The translations under genes and the position numbers were made by a program. DNA of 64,000 bases. Source: Rikenellaceae bacterium (GTDB lineage: Bacteria; Bacteroidota; Bacteroidia; Bacteroidales; Rikenellaceae). The notes under the pieces were generated by a model. The model saw nothing but the letters and a program-made list of their open reading frames with translations, was not told the origin of the DNA and searched no databases. Where the stretch lies: positions 1-64,000 of the forward strand of contig SUZP01000005.1 of assembly GCA_015059865.1 (NCBI GenBank), read 5' to 3'. Position 1 is the first letter of the stretch, and every line of letters begins with the position of its first letter. Positions 7,873-17,293 of this stretch are shown here, piece by piece.

Positions 7873-10104
7873 TTATCTAATAGCAAACTTACCTTGTAAC
7901 TTGGCATTAGAGTCTGCGCCTACCCATACAAGGAAGTCACCCGAATCCGCCCTAACCTTCAAATCACTATGGCAATAGGCCAAGTCCGAAGTTGGGATTT
8001 TGAACTCCACAATCTTCGACTCGCCTGCTGCAAGCGATACGCGTTCAAATCCCTTCAACTCGCGTACAGGGCGTGTAGTCTCTGCCACGAGGTCGCGCAC
8101 ATACAACTGCACAACATCCTCGCCTGCACACTGGCCAGTATTGGAAATCTTCACTCTAACCTTCACCGTACCACCCATCGACACATTCGGTGTAACCACC
8201 TTCAAATCGGAATATTCGAACTCGGTATAGCTCAATCCATAGCCAAATGGGAAAAGAGGCTCATTTGGTGCATCGGTATAGCGCGAAAGATATTTGCTAT
8301 TATGTTGAGGACTCTTGCGTGGGCGACCCGTCATCTTCATATTGTAGTGCAACGGCAATTGTCCTACGCAATATGGGAACGAAATTGAAAGGTGTCCCGA
8401 AGGATTCTTATCGCCCGACACCAAGTCCGCCACAGCTGGTCCCTCCATAGTTCCACCGTGCCAAGTGAGGAGCACGGCATCGGCCTTCTCTACCTCGTTG
8501 CGGATATCCATTGCACGCCCCGTACCAAGCAGAACGACAATCTTTTTGCCCGTACCCTTCAAGGCATCAAGCAGAGCTTGCTGCGGAGCAGGAAGTGAAA
8601 TATCGGTAAGCGAAGTGGCCTCGCCACTCTCCTTATGGCTCAAACCCACCGAGAGCAACACGACATCTGCATTTTCGGCCACACGCAAAGCCTCCTCGAT
8701 ACCACCCTCTATCGCATTACGGAAATCACAACCCTTAGCATAGAAGATATTATCCTTGCCAAAGCGAGCCTCCAAGCCTTCTCGAATTGTTACCGAGCGT
8801 TTAGCCTCGCCAAAACCTCGCCACGAGCCGAGTTGCGAGCGTGCATTATCCGCCAAGGGGCCAACAAGAGCAATCTTCACACCCTCTTTAAGCGGCAAGA
8901 CGCCATTGTTCGAGAGCAACACCATCGACTTAGCAGCCAGCTCACGAGCAAACTCCAAGTTTTCGGCGCGATAGATTACCTCGCTCTTATTCTGCGAGCC
9001 ATACTTGTATGGGTTATCGAACAGGCCAAGCTGATACTTTACAGCCAACACCTCGCGACAGAGTTGGTTGATGGTCTTTTCCGACACCTCGCCCTCCTCG
9101 ACTAACGCCTCGCCATACTTTATATAGTCGCCATAGACCATATCCATATTGAGGTGAGCATTCATCGCCTGACGCGCAGCATCCTTGCCATTTGCAGCAG
9201 TGCCGTGTGCCACCATCTCGTGTACAGCATTCCAATCCGACACCACAAATCCTTTGAAGCCCAACTCTCCACGAAGAAGGTCGTGCAAAATCCACCTATT
9301 ACCCGATGCAGGCACACCCTCGAAGTCGTTGAATGACGACATTGCTGTAACAGCACCCGCCTCAACCGCAGCACGATATGGTGGCAGATAGCGGTCGATA
9401 AGCATAAACCTCGACATATCAACAGTATGATAGTCGCGACCTGCCTGCGGCGCGCCATAGGCTGCAAAGTGCTTTACGCAAGCAGCAATGGTGTTGTCAG
9501 CCGAGAGGTCTTTACCCTGATAACCGCGCACCATTGCAGCCGAAATCTTTGCTCCGAGGTATGGGTCTTCGCCTGAGCCCTCCGACACACGCCCCCAGCG
9601 TGAGTCGGCCGAGATGTCGCACATTGGCGAAAATGTCCAATGTATGCCTATTGCCGCAGTCTCGGCGGCAGCAATCCTTGCGGAACGCTCTATCGCCTCA
9701 ATATCCCAACTACACGACATAGCGAGGTTTTCGGGAAATATAATTCGACAGCCATGGATAATATCAAAACCAAATATAAGCGGAATACCCAAACGGCTCT
9801 CCTTGACAGCCATACGCTGCAACTCGTGCATTCGCTTAGTGGAGCGTATATTCAAGAATGAGCCAACAAGGCCTTGGCGGATAGACTCCTCGATATTTTC
9901 GACTCCGCCATCGGGGCCTGTAACCACACCCTTCTTAGGCACAAACTGTTGTAGCTGACCTATCTTCTCTCGTAGAGTCATCTTCTTAATCAATTTGTCG
10001 GCGAACTTGTAGGCTTCACTCTCCTTCGGAGCAGACTTCTCGGCAGCCGACAAACTCGGCATCGACACCATCAACGCGAATAGCGCAAATAAAAATCTCT
10101 TCAT
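7873..10104 (-). CDS. bglX: GH3 beta-glucosidase, exported
   Basis: The 743-aa protein has a signal peptide (about residues 1-20). The N-terminal TIM barrel of glycoside hydrolase family 3 carries the nucleophile motif VVSDW (Asp290) and the substrate-binding KHFAAYG. An alpha/beta sandwich domain follows, and a C-terminal fibronectin-III-like domain closes it (PVRELKGFERVSLAAGES). This is the BglX layout: a periplasmic exo-beta-glucosidase acting on glucan or xyloglucan oligosaccharides. I start at the ATG giving MKRFLFALFAL; the track start five codons earlier is a GTG. The ROK kinase gene just upstream may phosphorylate the released glucose. Confidence 0.92.
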   Translation of the reverse strand: MKRFLFALFALMVSMPSLSAAEKSAPKESEAYKFADKLIKKMTLREKIGQLQQFVPKKGVVTGPDGGVENIEESIRQGLVGSFLNIRSTKRMHELQRMAVKESRLGIPLIFGFDIIHGCRIIFPENLAMSCSWDIEAIERSARIAAAETAAIGIHWTFSPMCDISADSRWGRVSEGSGEDPYLGAKISAAMVRGYQGKDLSADNTIAACVKHFAAYGAPQAGRDYHTVDMSRFMLIDRYLPPYRAAVEAGAVTAMSSFNDFEGVPASGNRWILHDLLRGELGFKGFVVSDWNAVHEMVAHGTAANGKDAARQAMNAHLNMDMVYGDYIKYGEALVEEGEVSEKTINQLCREVLAVKYQLGLFDNPYKYGSQNKSEVIYRAENLEFARELAAKSMVLLSNNGVLPLKEGVKIALVGPLADNARSQLGSWRGFGEAKRSVTIREGLEARFGKDNIFYAKGCDFRNAIEGGIEEALRVAENADVVLLSVGLSHKESGEATSLTDISLPAPQQALLDALKGTGKKIVVLLGTGRAMDIRNEVEKADAVLLTWHGGTMEGPAVADLVSGDKNPSGHLSISFPYCVGQLPLHYNMKMTGRPRKSPQHNSKYLSRYTDAPNEPLFPFGYGLSYTEFEYSDLKVVTPNVSMGGTVKVRVKISNTGQCAGEDVVQLYVRDLVAETTRPVRELKGFERVSLAAGESKIVEFKIPTSDLAYCHSDLKVRADSGDFLVWVGADSNAKLQGKFAIR

Positions 10105-10119
10105 CTCTTTAAAATTCAC

Positions 10120-10160
10120 AATAAAGGCTGTCTGATTAAATTACAGAGCAGCCTTTATTA
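10120..10160 (-). terminator. Terminator after ROK kinase
   Basis: AATAAAGGCTG..CT pairs with ..CAGCCTTTATT around an A/T-rich loop between the ROK gene and the GH3 start, so the two genes may be separate units. Confidence 0.7.
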
Positions 10161-10183
10161 TTGGATTAATTTTGTATTATTCT

Positions 10184-11182
10184 CTATTTAGCATCCTGCC
10201 AAACCAACGCCGAAGCACCGAGGATAGCCGCATTCTTATTCTGTAACTCGCTTGGCAACACCTTCACCTTGTTCTTGAAGGCGGCCAACATATTCTCCTC
10301 CATATACCACTTGATAGGGTCGAAAATAAGGTTTCCAGCCTTTGCCAAACCTCCGAATACAAATACAGCCTCAGGTGAGGTAATGGTTACAGCATCTGCC
10401 AAGGCGTAGCCGAGCTTCTGACCAGTAAGACGGTATGCCTCCTTAGCGATAGGGTCGCCCTTAGCAGCGAGCTGCGAGAGCATAGCCGAATCGACCTGAC
10501 TAAATGTAAGTTCACGGAGTGGCGATGGGTCATTCATCACAGCCAACAACTCGAATGCGGTACGCTTAATTCCGATAGCCGATGCGTAAGCTTCGAGACA
10601 GCCCTTGCGACCGCAACCGCACTCACGACCTCCGCGCTCTACGATAACATGACCGAACTCGCCAGCAAAGCCATCGTGACCGTAAATCATCTCGCCATTT
10701 GCCACAAAGCCAGAGCCAACACCAGTGCCGAGTGTTACCATTATAAAGTCCTTCATACCCTTTGCACCTCCATATACCATCTCGCCGATAGTTGCTGCGT
10801 TAGCATCGTTGGTGATATAGACCGGAACATTTCCAAAGTATGCGCCCAAATCCTTGGCGAAGTTGAAGTTACGCTCCTCCTCTTTACCCTCGTCAGGAGT
10901 CGAGTACTTCCATAAGTTTGCAGGCATCTCGACTGTACCCTTGTAGTAGTTGGCATTTGGTGCGCCAACACCAATACCGACCAAGTCGAAGTCGAAATTC
11001 ACACTATCCATCAATGCCTTCATTGCATCAGCAAGGTCTTTGATATAGCGAGGATAGTCGCTAAACTTAGGATACGCCTTAGTCGAAATTACCGACTCAG
11101 CAAAGATATCGCCCTTTTCATCCACGAGTCCGAAGGCGGTATTAATACCACCAATATCAATTCCAAAAACAAGTTTTTTCAT
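10184..11182 (-). CDS. ROK-family glucokinase
   Basis: The 332-aa protein has the ROK layout: phosphate-binding FGIDIGGIN at 6-14, catalytic Asp in the NDANAA segment (Asp126), LGTGVGSG at 151-158, and the zinc site GHVIVERGG with CGCGRKGC at 188-195. All motifs of an active sugar kinase are present, so ATP-dependent glucose phosphorylation is the best call; a ROK regulator is excluded because there is no N-terminal HTH. It has a near-consensus promoter and lies directly upstream of the GH3 beta-glucosidase. Confidence 0.9.
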   Translation of the reverse strand: MKKLVFGIDIGGINTAFGLVDEKGDIFAESVISTKAYPKFSDYPRYIKDLADAMKALMDSVNFDFDLVGIGVGAPNANYYKGTVEMPANLWKYSTPDEGKEEERNFNFAKDLGAYFGNVPVYITNDANAATIGEMVYGGAKGMKDFIMVTLGTGVGSGFVANGEMIYGHDGFAGEFGHVIVERGGRECGCGRKGCLEAYASAIGIKRTAFELLAVMNDPSPLRELTFSQVDSAMLSQLAAKGDPIAKEAYRLTGQKLGYALADAVTITSPEAVFVFGGLAKAGNLIFDPIKWYMEENMLAAFKNKVKVLPSELQNKNAAILGASALVWQDAK

Positions 11183-11215
11183 AACCTTAAAAGTAATTTT
11201 AGTTTAATATTTGCT

Positions 11216-11246
11216 CAAAGTTACACACAAATTTCGAGATTGCAAA
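11216..11246 (-). promoter_or_regulatory. Consensus promoter, ROK kinase
   Basis: On the minus strand TTTG, a 19-nt spacer and TAACTTTG give one of the best matches in the window to the Bacteroidetes promoter. The box ends 34 nt before the ATG. Confidence 0.8.
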
Positions 11247-11294
11247 ATTTTTATCAACATAGTCTCCAAATAAGGATTTTTAGCTTTTTTTTTA

Positions 11295-11302
11295 TATATT
11301 TG
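11295..11302 (+). promoter_or_regulatory. Promoter -7 box, prenyl synthase operon
   Basis: TATATTTG lies 21 nt before the ATG at 11324. It sits inside the 5' extension of the track ORF and so excludes the earlier start at 11240. Confidence 0.7.
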
Positions 11303-11323
11303 CGGATAAATACAAATATTGGT

Positions 11324-12301
11324 ATGAGATTGTACTCAAATAGAGAATTACTCGCACTCTTCGAGCAGCACATTGCAGAGATGCCTATGCCCGAAGAGCC
11401 ACAACACTTGTATGCCCCCATCAAGTATGGTTTGGAGGAGGGCGGAAAGCGCATACGACCTACACTACTAATGCTCACTTACAACCTCTATGCCGAGGAT
11501 ATCGAGCGCGCAGTCGTACCAGCTATGGCGGTGGAGATATTTCACAACTTCACCCTGCTGCACGACGATATTATGGACAATGCCGCCGTGCGTCGTGGTC
11601 GCCCTTCGGTACCTGCAAAATGGGGCGACAATATCGCTATACTATCGGGTGATGCGATGTTGATTTTGGCATACACCTATCTGCAACGCACGCGCTCGGA
11701 GAGGTTATCGCAGATATTCGAGCAGTTCAACAAGATGGCAGCCGAGGTGTGCGAAGGTCAGCAGTTCGATATGGACTTCGAGACACAACAGAGCGTTTCT
11801 GTCGAGGAGTATATGCGAATGATTGAGCTGAAAACGGCAGCCCTGCTTGCTGGCTCGGCAGAGATAGGTGCCATATTGGCAGGCGCATCTGACAATGATT
11901 GCAGCAACCTCTACGACTTCGCACGCGAAATTGGCTTGGCGTTTCAGTTGCAAGACGACCTGCTCGATAGCTATGGCGACGAGCAACTCGGCAAGAAGAT
12001 TGGTGGCGATATCTTGGAGGGCAAGAAGACAATTCTTATGATTGAGGCCTTCTCGCGTGCCAACGAGGAGCAGTGCGAGGTGTTGCGCACAACGCATCTG
12101 CGCAAGGATTTGAGCGATACCGAGAAGATAGACACAATCAAGAGGTTGTACGACGAGTTGGGTGTTCCGGAGAGGGTAGAGCAGCAGATAGCGCAGAAAT
12201 TTCAGAAGGCACTCTCCATTCTCGACACCCTCGAAGCTCCGCAGGAGCGCACCGCAGAGTTACGCAACTATGCCGAAAATCTCGTAGGAAGAAAGAGTTG
12301 A
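11324..12301 (+). CDS. Short-chain polyprenyl diphosphate synthase
   Basis: The 325-aa all-helical synthase has both Asp-rich motifs: DDIMD at 81-85 and DDLLD at 211-215. It condenses isopentenyl diphosphate onto allylic diphosphates. Phe at the fifth position before the first motif (FTLLHDD) is the kind of bulky residue that limits chain length, so a farnesyl- or geranylgeranyl-range product is likely. I chose the ATG giving MRLYSNREL because the promoter box lies downstream of the track's start. It is the first gene of a six-gene operon that also holds two menaquinone genes, whose side chain is a prenyl unit. Confidence 0.9.
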   Translation: MRLYSNRELLALFEQHIAEMPMPEEPQHLYAPIKYGLEEGGKRIRPTLLMLTYNLYAEDIERAVVPAMAVEIFHNFTLLHDDIMDNAAVRRGRPSVPAKWGDNIAILSGDAMLILAYTYLQRTRSERLSQIFEQFNKMAAEVCEGQQFDMDFETQQSVSVEEYMRMIELKTAALLAGSAEIGAILAGASDNDCSNLYDFAREIGLAFQLQDDLLDSYGDEQLGKKIGGDILEGKKTILMIEAFSRANEEQCEVLRTTHLRKDLSDTEKIDTIKRLYDELGVPERVEQQIAQKFQKALSILDTLEAPQERTAELRNYAENLVGRKS

Positions 12302-12302
12302 T

Positions 12303-13541
12303 ATGAAACGCACAGATATAGAAATAATGGCCCCTGTGGGGTGTTACGAATCGCTCCATGCAGCGATAAATGCCGGAGCTAACTCGGTATATTTCGGCAT
12401 TGGTCGCTTGAATATGCGCTCCGCCTCGGCGGCGAATTTTTCCGAAGCCGATATGGAGCAGATTGTAGAGATTGCCCATAAGGCGGGGGTTAAGACCTAC
12501 CTTACGGTCAATACAATCATCTATGATGACGAGATGCAGGCGATGTACGAAGTTGTCGATAAGGCGAAGGCGGTGGGTGTAGATGCCATTATCGCCTCGG
12601 ACTTGGCGGTTATAACCTACGCCTACCACGCAGGCGTTGAGGTGCATATCTCCACGCAGTGCAACATCTCCAACTCGGAGGCCGTAAAGTTCTTCTCGCA
12701 GTGGGCAGATGTGGTGGTTTTGGCGCGCGAATTGTCGTTGGAGCAGATTGCCGAGGTGCATCGCGCCATTGTCGAGCAGGATATTCGCGGACCGAAGGGC
12801 GAATTGGTCGAGATAGAGATGTTTGCACACGGCGCGTTGTGTATGTCTATTTCGGGCAAGTGTTACCTAAGCGAACACGAAACCGCCTGCTCAGCCAATC
12901 GCGGTGCGTGCCGTCAAATTTGCAGAAGAAAATACACTATCCAAGACAAGGATACGGGCGAGATGCTCGATATTGATGGCCGCTACATTCTTTCGCCAAA
13001 GGATTTGTGTACGGTCGATTTCCTCGACCAATTTATCGCTGCGGGAGTTCGAGTGTTGAAAATCGAAGGTCGTGCGCGTGGCGGTGAGTATGTCAAGCGC
13101 GTGGTCGAAGCCTACGACAAGGCGTTGCGCCTTATCGAGAGTGGTGAATACACTCGCGAAAATGCCGAGCAACTGAAAGAGGGGTTGTTGCGAGTCTTTA
13201 ACCGAGGCTTTTGGGGTGGTTACTACGCCCACAAGCGCATTGTCGAACACACCAACGCCTACGGCTCGTCGGCAACACATCGCAAAGAGTATGTCGGCAA
13301 AATCACCAACTATTTTAAAAATATCGGTGTTGCAGAACTCACCGTCGAGGCCTCTACCCTATCGGCTGGCGACGACATTTTGATTATGGGCGAAACAACG
13401 GGCGTTGTAGAGCAGAAGGCGGAGGGCATACTCCTTGCCGACAAGGTCGTAGAGGGCGTTAAGCAGGGCGATGTCTGCTCCTTCAAAACCGTCGAGTTGG
13501 TACGCCGCGGCGACAAATTATACAAAGAAGTAAAGAGATAA
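12303..13541 (+). CDS. U32-family protein, TrhP-like
   Basis: The 412-aa protein belongs to the peptidase U32 family. The N-terminal TIM-like part begins IMAPVGCYESLHAAINAGA, and FAHGALC...GKC..S...C.ANRG.CRQ.CR (about residues 178-205) is the Cys motif that in characterised members holds an Fe-S cluster. Length and single-core layout resemble TrhP (YegQ), which takes part in 5-hydroxyuridine formation in tRNA, and not the longer RlhA. The old peptidase name is probably misleading. It begins one base after the prenyl synthase stop, so translation is probably coupled. Confidence 0.85.
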   Translation: MKRTDIEIMAPVGCYESLHAAINAGANSVYFGIGRLNMRSASAANFSEADMEQIVEIAHKAGVKTYLTVNTIIYDDEMQAMYEVVDKAKAVGVDAIIASDLAVITYAYHAGVEVHISTQCNISNSEAVKFFSQWADVVVLARELSLEQIAEVHRAIVEQDIRGPKGELVEIEMFAHGALCMSISGKCYLSEHETACSANRGACRQICRRKYTIQDKDTGEMLDIDGRYILSPKDLCTVDFLDQFIAAGVRVLKIEGRARGGEYVKRVVEAYDKALRLIESGEYTRENAEQLKEGLLRVFNRGFWGGYYAHKRIVEHTNAYGSSATHRKEYVGKITNYFKNIGVAELTVEASTLSAGDDILIMGETTGVVEQKAEGILLADKVVEGVKQGDVCSFKTVELVRRGDKLYKEVKR

Positions 13542-13563
13542 ACCGAAAAAACTATATACGACT

Positions 13564-14958
13564 ATGTTTAGTGCAGATACTTACAGAAGCAGACGCGCAG
13601 AGTTGCGCAAGCGTATTGGCAACGGATTGATTTTAATTCCGGGAAACACCTTCTCGCCAAACAACTATCCTAATAATGCCTACTATTTTCGTCAGGATTC
13701 GACCTTCCTCTACTACTTCGGTTTGAACTTGCCGACCTTGATGGCTGTAATCGACACGGAGTCGAGCGAGGAGATGCTCTTTGGCGATGATTTTACAGTT
13801 GAAGATATTATCTGGACAGGCCCGCAGCCACGCCTCGTAGAGTTGGGCGCACAGGTTGGCGTATCGAATTGCCAACCGTTGAAGGCTCTCGATGGCGTTA
13901 TTGCAACAGCAATGAAGCTGGGCAGAAAAATCCACTACCTGCCACCATATCGTGGCGAGAGCAAGATTGAACTTTCGCGCCTTCTCGGCCTGCCTATTTC
14001 GGAGTTGTACGCTCACAAATCGGTCGATTTGATGTTTGCCGTAGCAGAGATGCGAGAGGTGAAGTCCGCCGAGGAGATTGAGGCTATGGAGCGCGCATTC
14101 CAACTCGGCTACGCGATGCACACAACAGCTATGAAGATGTGTCGGGCAGGTGTTGTCGAGCGTGAGATTGCAGGTGCAATGGAGGGTGTTGCCAAGGCAC
14201 AAGGTCTTGGCGTGTCGTTCCCAAGTATCGTGTCGCAGCATGGCGAGACTCTGCACAACCTAAACTGCGACGGTGTCTTGGAGAATGGCCGTTTGTTGTT
14301 GGTTGATGCAGGTGCTGAGTCGGTGGAGAACTACTGCTCCGACCATACTCGAACATATCCCGTTTCGGGCAAATTCACAGATAAGCAACGCGAGATTTAC
14401 GAGATAGTGCTGCGCGCACACGACGAAGCACCGCAGAATATGCGCACAGGAGCGATGTATATGGAGGAGGTGCACAAGAGGGCTCTGCTCTCGTTGGCAG
14501 AGGGTTTGCACGATGTAGGCTTGATTTCGGGCGCACCACAAGATGCTGTCGAGGCGGGAGCAATGTACTTGTTTATGCCTCACGGACTTTCGCACGGTTT
14601 AGGTATGGATGTTCACGACTGCGAGGCTATGGGAGAGCGCAGTTACGACTTCTCGGAGTTGAAGGAGCGCGCTGTTGCATCGGGCACTTGCGTCTATCGT
14701 GCCGCTTGGAAGTTGCGTGAGGGTACGGTTATGAGCAACGAGCCGGGCATCTACTTTATCCCAGCCCTGATTGACAAGTCGAAGGCTGAGGGGCTCTATA
14801 AAGGTATTGTAAACTACGACCGTTTGGAGGAGTATCGCGACTTTGGCGGTATCCGCATCGAAGATGATATAGTCGTAACCAATGAGGGTGGCCGCGTAAT
14901 TGGCGACAAGCATATCCCATCGTCGGTCGAGGAGCTTGAAGCGGTAGTTGGCAAGTAG
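13564..14958 (+). CDS. pepP: Xaa-Pro aminopeptidase
   Basis: The 464-aa metalloprotease has an aminopeptidase P N-terminal domain (about 1-170) and a pita-bread catalytic domain. Metal ligands can be placed at Asp248, Asp260, His344 (HGLSHGLGMDVHD), Glu393 (NEPGIYF) and Glu433 (RIEDD). It removes N-terminal residues that precede proline; no signal peptide, so it is cytoplasmic. It lies 22 nt after the U32 gene and one base before mqnB, in the middle of the plus-strand operon. Confidence 0.94.
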   Translation: MFSADTYRSRRAELRKRIGNGLILIPGNTFSPNNYPNNAYYFRQDSTFLYYFGLNLPTLMAVIDTESSEEMLFGDDFTVEDIIWTGPQPRLVELGAQVGVSNCQPLKALDGVIATAMKLGRKIHYLPPYRGESKIELSRLLGLPISELYAHKSVDLMFAVAEMREVKSAEEIEAMERAFQLGYAMHTTAMKMCRAGVVEREIAGAMEGVAKAQGLGVSFPSIVSQHGETLHNLNCDGVLENGRLLLVDAGAESVENYCSDHTRTYPVSGKFTDKQREIYEIVLRAHDEAPQNMRTGAMYMEEVHKRALLSLAEGLHDVGLISGAPQDAVEAGAMYLFMPHGLSHGLGMDVHDCEAMGERSYDFSELKERAVASGTCVYRAAWKLREGTVMSNEPGIYFIPALIDKSKAEGLYKGIVNYDRLEEYRDFGGIRIEDDIVVTNEGGRVIGDKHIPSSVEELEAVVGK

Positions 14959-14959
14959 T

Positions 14960-15475
14960 ATGATTCTTCTCTTCCCTACCGAGTTAGAGGCTGCGCGTTT
15001 GCGTGAGTTGCGCCCCGACCTCGATATTCGCATCTGCGGTATCGGAGCTGTCGAGACGGCAACCGAGGTGGCGCGTATTCTCCGCACCGAGCGCAAGCCG
15101 TTGCTGCTGTGTGGCATTGCAGGTGCCTACGACCGCAATTTGCAAAAGGGTGATGTCGTAGCCGTTACCGAGGAGCGATTTGCCTATCTATCAACGGGAT
15201 ACAATCGTTCATACCTCGCCACAATGGTAGTGGAAAATTTGCCTATGGTGCGTAGCAACACCGTATCGCACTGCTCGATGGTGGCCGATGGTGCCGAAAT
15301 CGAAAATATGGAGGGTGCAGCACTCTTTGCTATGGCACAGGCCGAGAGGGTGCGTTGTGGCGAGATTAGAGCCATATCCAACTATGTCGGCGAGGAGCGC
15401 AAGGAGTGGAATATCGAACTTGCACTCGAAAATCTCACCGAAACAATTTTAAATCTCGACTTAGATTGTATCTGA
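14960..15475 (+). CDS. mqnB: Futalosine hydrolase, short form
   Basis: The protein is 171 aa from the ATG placed one base after the pepP stop; the track start is an in-frame TTG within pepP. The nucleoside-phosphorylase-like fold shows GIGAVETA and LCGIAGAYDRNL near the N-terminus. The C-terminal signature ENMEGAALFAMAQ followed by IRAISNYVGE.....WN is typical of MqnB. The enzyme splits hypoxanthine from futalosine in the alternative menaquinone pathway. It is shorter than the usual 200 or so residues; the missing part is the middle, between TEERFAYL and MVRSNTVS. The stop overlaps the start of mqnD by one base. Confidence 0.85.
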   Translation: MILLFPTELEAARLRELRPDLDIRICGIGAVETATEVARILRTERKPLLLCGIAGAYDRNLQKGDVVAVTEERFAYLSTGYNRSYLATMVVENLPMVRSNTVSHCSMVADGAEIENMEGAALFAMAQAERVRCGEIRAISNYVGEERKEWNIELALENLTETILNLDLDCI

Positions 15476-16242
15476 TGAAACAGTTATCGCTCCATATCTC
15501 ACCCTGTCCGAATGACACCTTCGCCTTCGATGCGATTATAAACAATCGTATTGAGCACGATTTTGACCTTGCGGTTGAGTATCACGATATCGAGGAGCTG
15601 AACGAGGGCGTATTGCGTGGCGAGCCCGATATCTCAAAGATTAGCTATGCAGTCTATCCCCTTGTGGCTGACCGATATAGACTACTCGACAGCGGCTCGG
15701 CACTTGGTCGTGGCAATGGACAGCTTCTCGTGCGTCGCAAAGGCGAAACGGGCAAAATACGCAGCGTTGCCTCTCCCGGTAAAAACACTACGGCCAACGC
15801 CTTGCTGATGCGCTATTTCCCTGATGTTAAAGAGGTTAAGCAGATGCTCTTCTCGGATATTGCCGCGGCAGTCGAGCGAGGCGATGTAGATGCAGGAGTC
15901 CTAATTCACGAGGGGCGATTTGTCTACGAGAGGCGCAATCTCGAACTCGTTGCCGACCTCGGAAAATTGTGGGAAAACGAGACAAATATGCCTTTACCAC
16001 TTGGAGCAATTATCGTTAAACGAGAAATTAATGAAAACATAATATCGAAATTCGATAATCTACTCTCAAAAAGCGTTCGTTTTGCCCTCGACAATCCGCT
16101 TTTGTCGCGCGAATTCGTAAAGGAGCACGCCCAAGAGTTGGAGGATGATGTCATCGACAAGCACATCGCGCTATTTGTGAACGACTACACCATCTCGCTT
16201 GGCGAGGAGGGGCGCAAAGCGGTGGAACTATTATTGAAATAA
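15475..16242 (+). CDS. mqnD: 1,4-dihydroxy-6-naphthoate synthase
   Basis: The 255-aa protein has a periplasmic-binding-protein-like fold used as an enzyme. ISPCPNDTFAFDA at the N-terminus and DAGVLIHEGR (His145) match MqnD, which converts cyclic dehypoxanthine futalosine to dihydroxynaphthoate. The start is the ATG that shares an A with the mqnB stop (TGATG), 23 codons inside the track ORF. Linkage to mqnB and to a prenyl synthase supports menaquinone synthesis; mqnA, mqnC and mqnE are not in this window. Confidence 0.93.
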   Translation: MKQLSLHISPCPNDTFAFDAIINNRIEHDFDLAVEYHDIEELNEGVLRGEPDISKISYAVYPLVADRYRLLDSGSALGRGNGQLLVRRKGETGKIRSVASPGKNTTANALLMRYFPDVKEVKQMLFSDIAAAVERGDVDAGVLIHEGRFVYERRNLELVADLGKLWENETNMPLPLGAIIVKREINENIISKFDNLLSKSVRFALDNPLLSREFVKEHAQELEDDVIDKHIALFVNDYTISLGEEGRKAVELLLK

Positions 16243-16268
16243 CAGAGATTATCAACAAAATAATAAAA

Positions 16269-17006
16269 ATGAAAAAACTACTATTACTTATGGGACTTTT
16301 ATCACTTTTTGGTTGTGGAAATAACACCCCAACATACCCACAAGACAAGGTTACAGCCAAGGATGGCTCGGAGATTACATTTACATTTTTCGCGCACGCA
16401 TCATTAGCTATTGAGCACAACGGCAAGCACATCTACATAGACCCTGTGGGCGACTTCGCGTGGGAGAAGATGCCAAAGGCCGATGCGATACTTGTTACCC
16501 ACTCGCACTACGACCATTTCGAACTCTCGACAATCGAGAAGATTGCAGGCGAGAGGTGCGCTATATTGTGCGACAAGACCTCGGCCGCAGCCTTCGAGCA
16601 CGACTGCACCACTATGCTACCGGGTAGCGTAGCCGAGCCTTTCGAGGGGCTGTCGGTGCGTGCCGTTCCAGCCTACAACATCAGCGAGGGACACACCGAC
16701 TTTCATCCAAAGTCGCGCGAGGATTGCGGCTACATCTTAACACTTGGTGGCACCACAATATATATCGCAGGCGATACTGAGGATAACGAAGATTTACTCT
16801 CGCTACAAGGCATAGATATCGCTTTTCTCCCTGTAAACCAACCATATACTATGACCGTAGAGCAGGCTGTTCGCGCCGTCAAAGCCATAAAGCCATCTAT
16901 TTTCTACCCATACCACTACGGACAAGTTGAGGAGAAGACCGATATCGAAGCATTGACAAAGGCTCTCGATGGAGTCTGCGATGTACGCATATTCCCAATG
17001 GAGTAG
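16269..17006 (+). CDS. MBL-fold hydrolase, lipoprotein
   Basis: The 245-aa protein has a lipobox (LFGC, Cys16) and a metallo-beta-lactamase fold: HSHYDH at 78-83 is the HxHxDH zinc motif, and AGDTEDNED and PYHYG supply further ligands. It resembles the UlaG-like group of metal-dependent hydrolases, so lactone or phosphoester hydrolysis is possible, but no substrate can be named. It is the last gene of the operon, 26 nt after mqnD, and ends before a strong terminator. Confidence 0.85.
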   Translation: MKKLLLLMGLLSLFGCGNNTPTYPQDKVTAKDGSEITFTFFAHASLAIEHNGKHIYIDPVGDFAWEKMPKADAILVTHSHYDHFELSTIEKIAGERCAILCDKTSAAAFEHDCTTMLPGSVAEPFEGLSVRAVPAYNISEGHTDFHPKSREDCGYILTLGGTTIYIAGDTEDNEDLLSLQGIDIAFLPVNQPYTMTVEQAVRAVKAIKPSIFYPYHYGQVEEKTDIEALTKALDGVCDVRIFPME

Positions 17007-17035
17007 ACAATACATAATATACATAAGGTATATAT

Positions 17036-17073
17036 AGTGGTTTTCCAATAAAGTCGGAAAACCACTTTTTTTT
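17036..17073 (+). terminator. Terminator of the six-gene operon
   Basis: AGTGGTTTTCC pairs perfectly with GGAAAACCACT, followed by eight T's. Confidence 0.9.
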
Positions 17074-17116
17074 ACAAAACTTTTCACAAAAAAGATATTC
17101 ATTTTTCATTTTTTTG

Positions 17117-17124
17117 TATCTTTG
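17117..17124 (+). promoter_or_regulatory. Promoter -7 box, surface lipoprotein
   Basis: TATCTTTG starts a leader of about 345 nt before the surface lipoprotein. The leader carries the G10 tract, heptamer repeats and a mini-hairpin array. Confidence 0.55.
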
Positions 17125-17149
17125 CAACGAGATAGCAAAGTGCGGAGGC

Positions 17150-17187
17150 AAAATCCCTCCCCCGAAAAATTCGGGGGGGGGGATTTT
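17150..17187 (+). repeat. Leader hairpin with G10 tract
   Basis: AAAATCCC-CCCCCGAA pairs with TTCGGGG..GGGATTTT, and the right arm holds ten G's (17173-17182). A similar G9 tract follows a TATCTTTG box in the leader of the lipoprotein gene at 34131. Confidence 0.8.
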
Positions 17188-17293
17188 GGGGTTTTAAGTA
17201 GCTGATTACCAAGTACTTAAAGCCGTTTACATAAAGCGTTGCTTTAATTGAGAATTGAGAATTAAGAATTAAGAATTAAAAAAGCAAAAAGCG

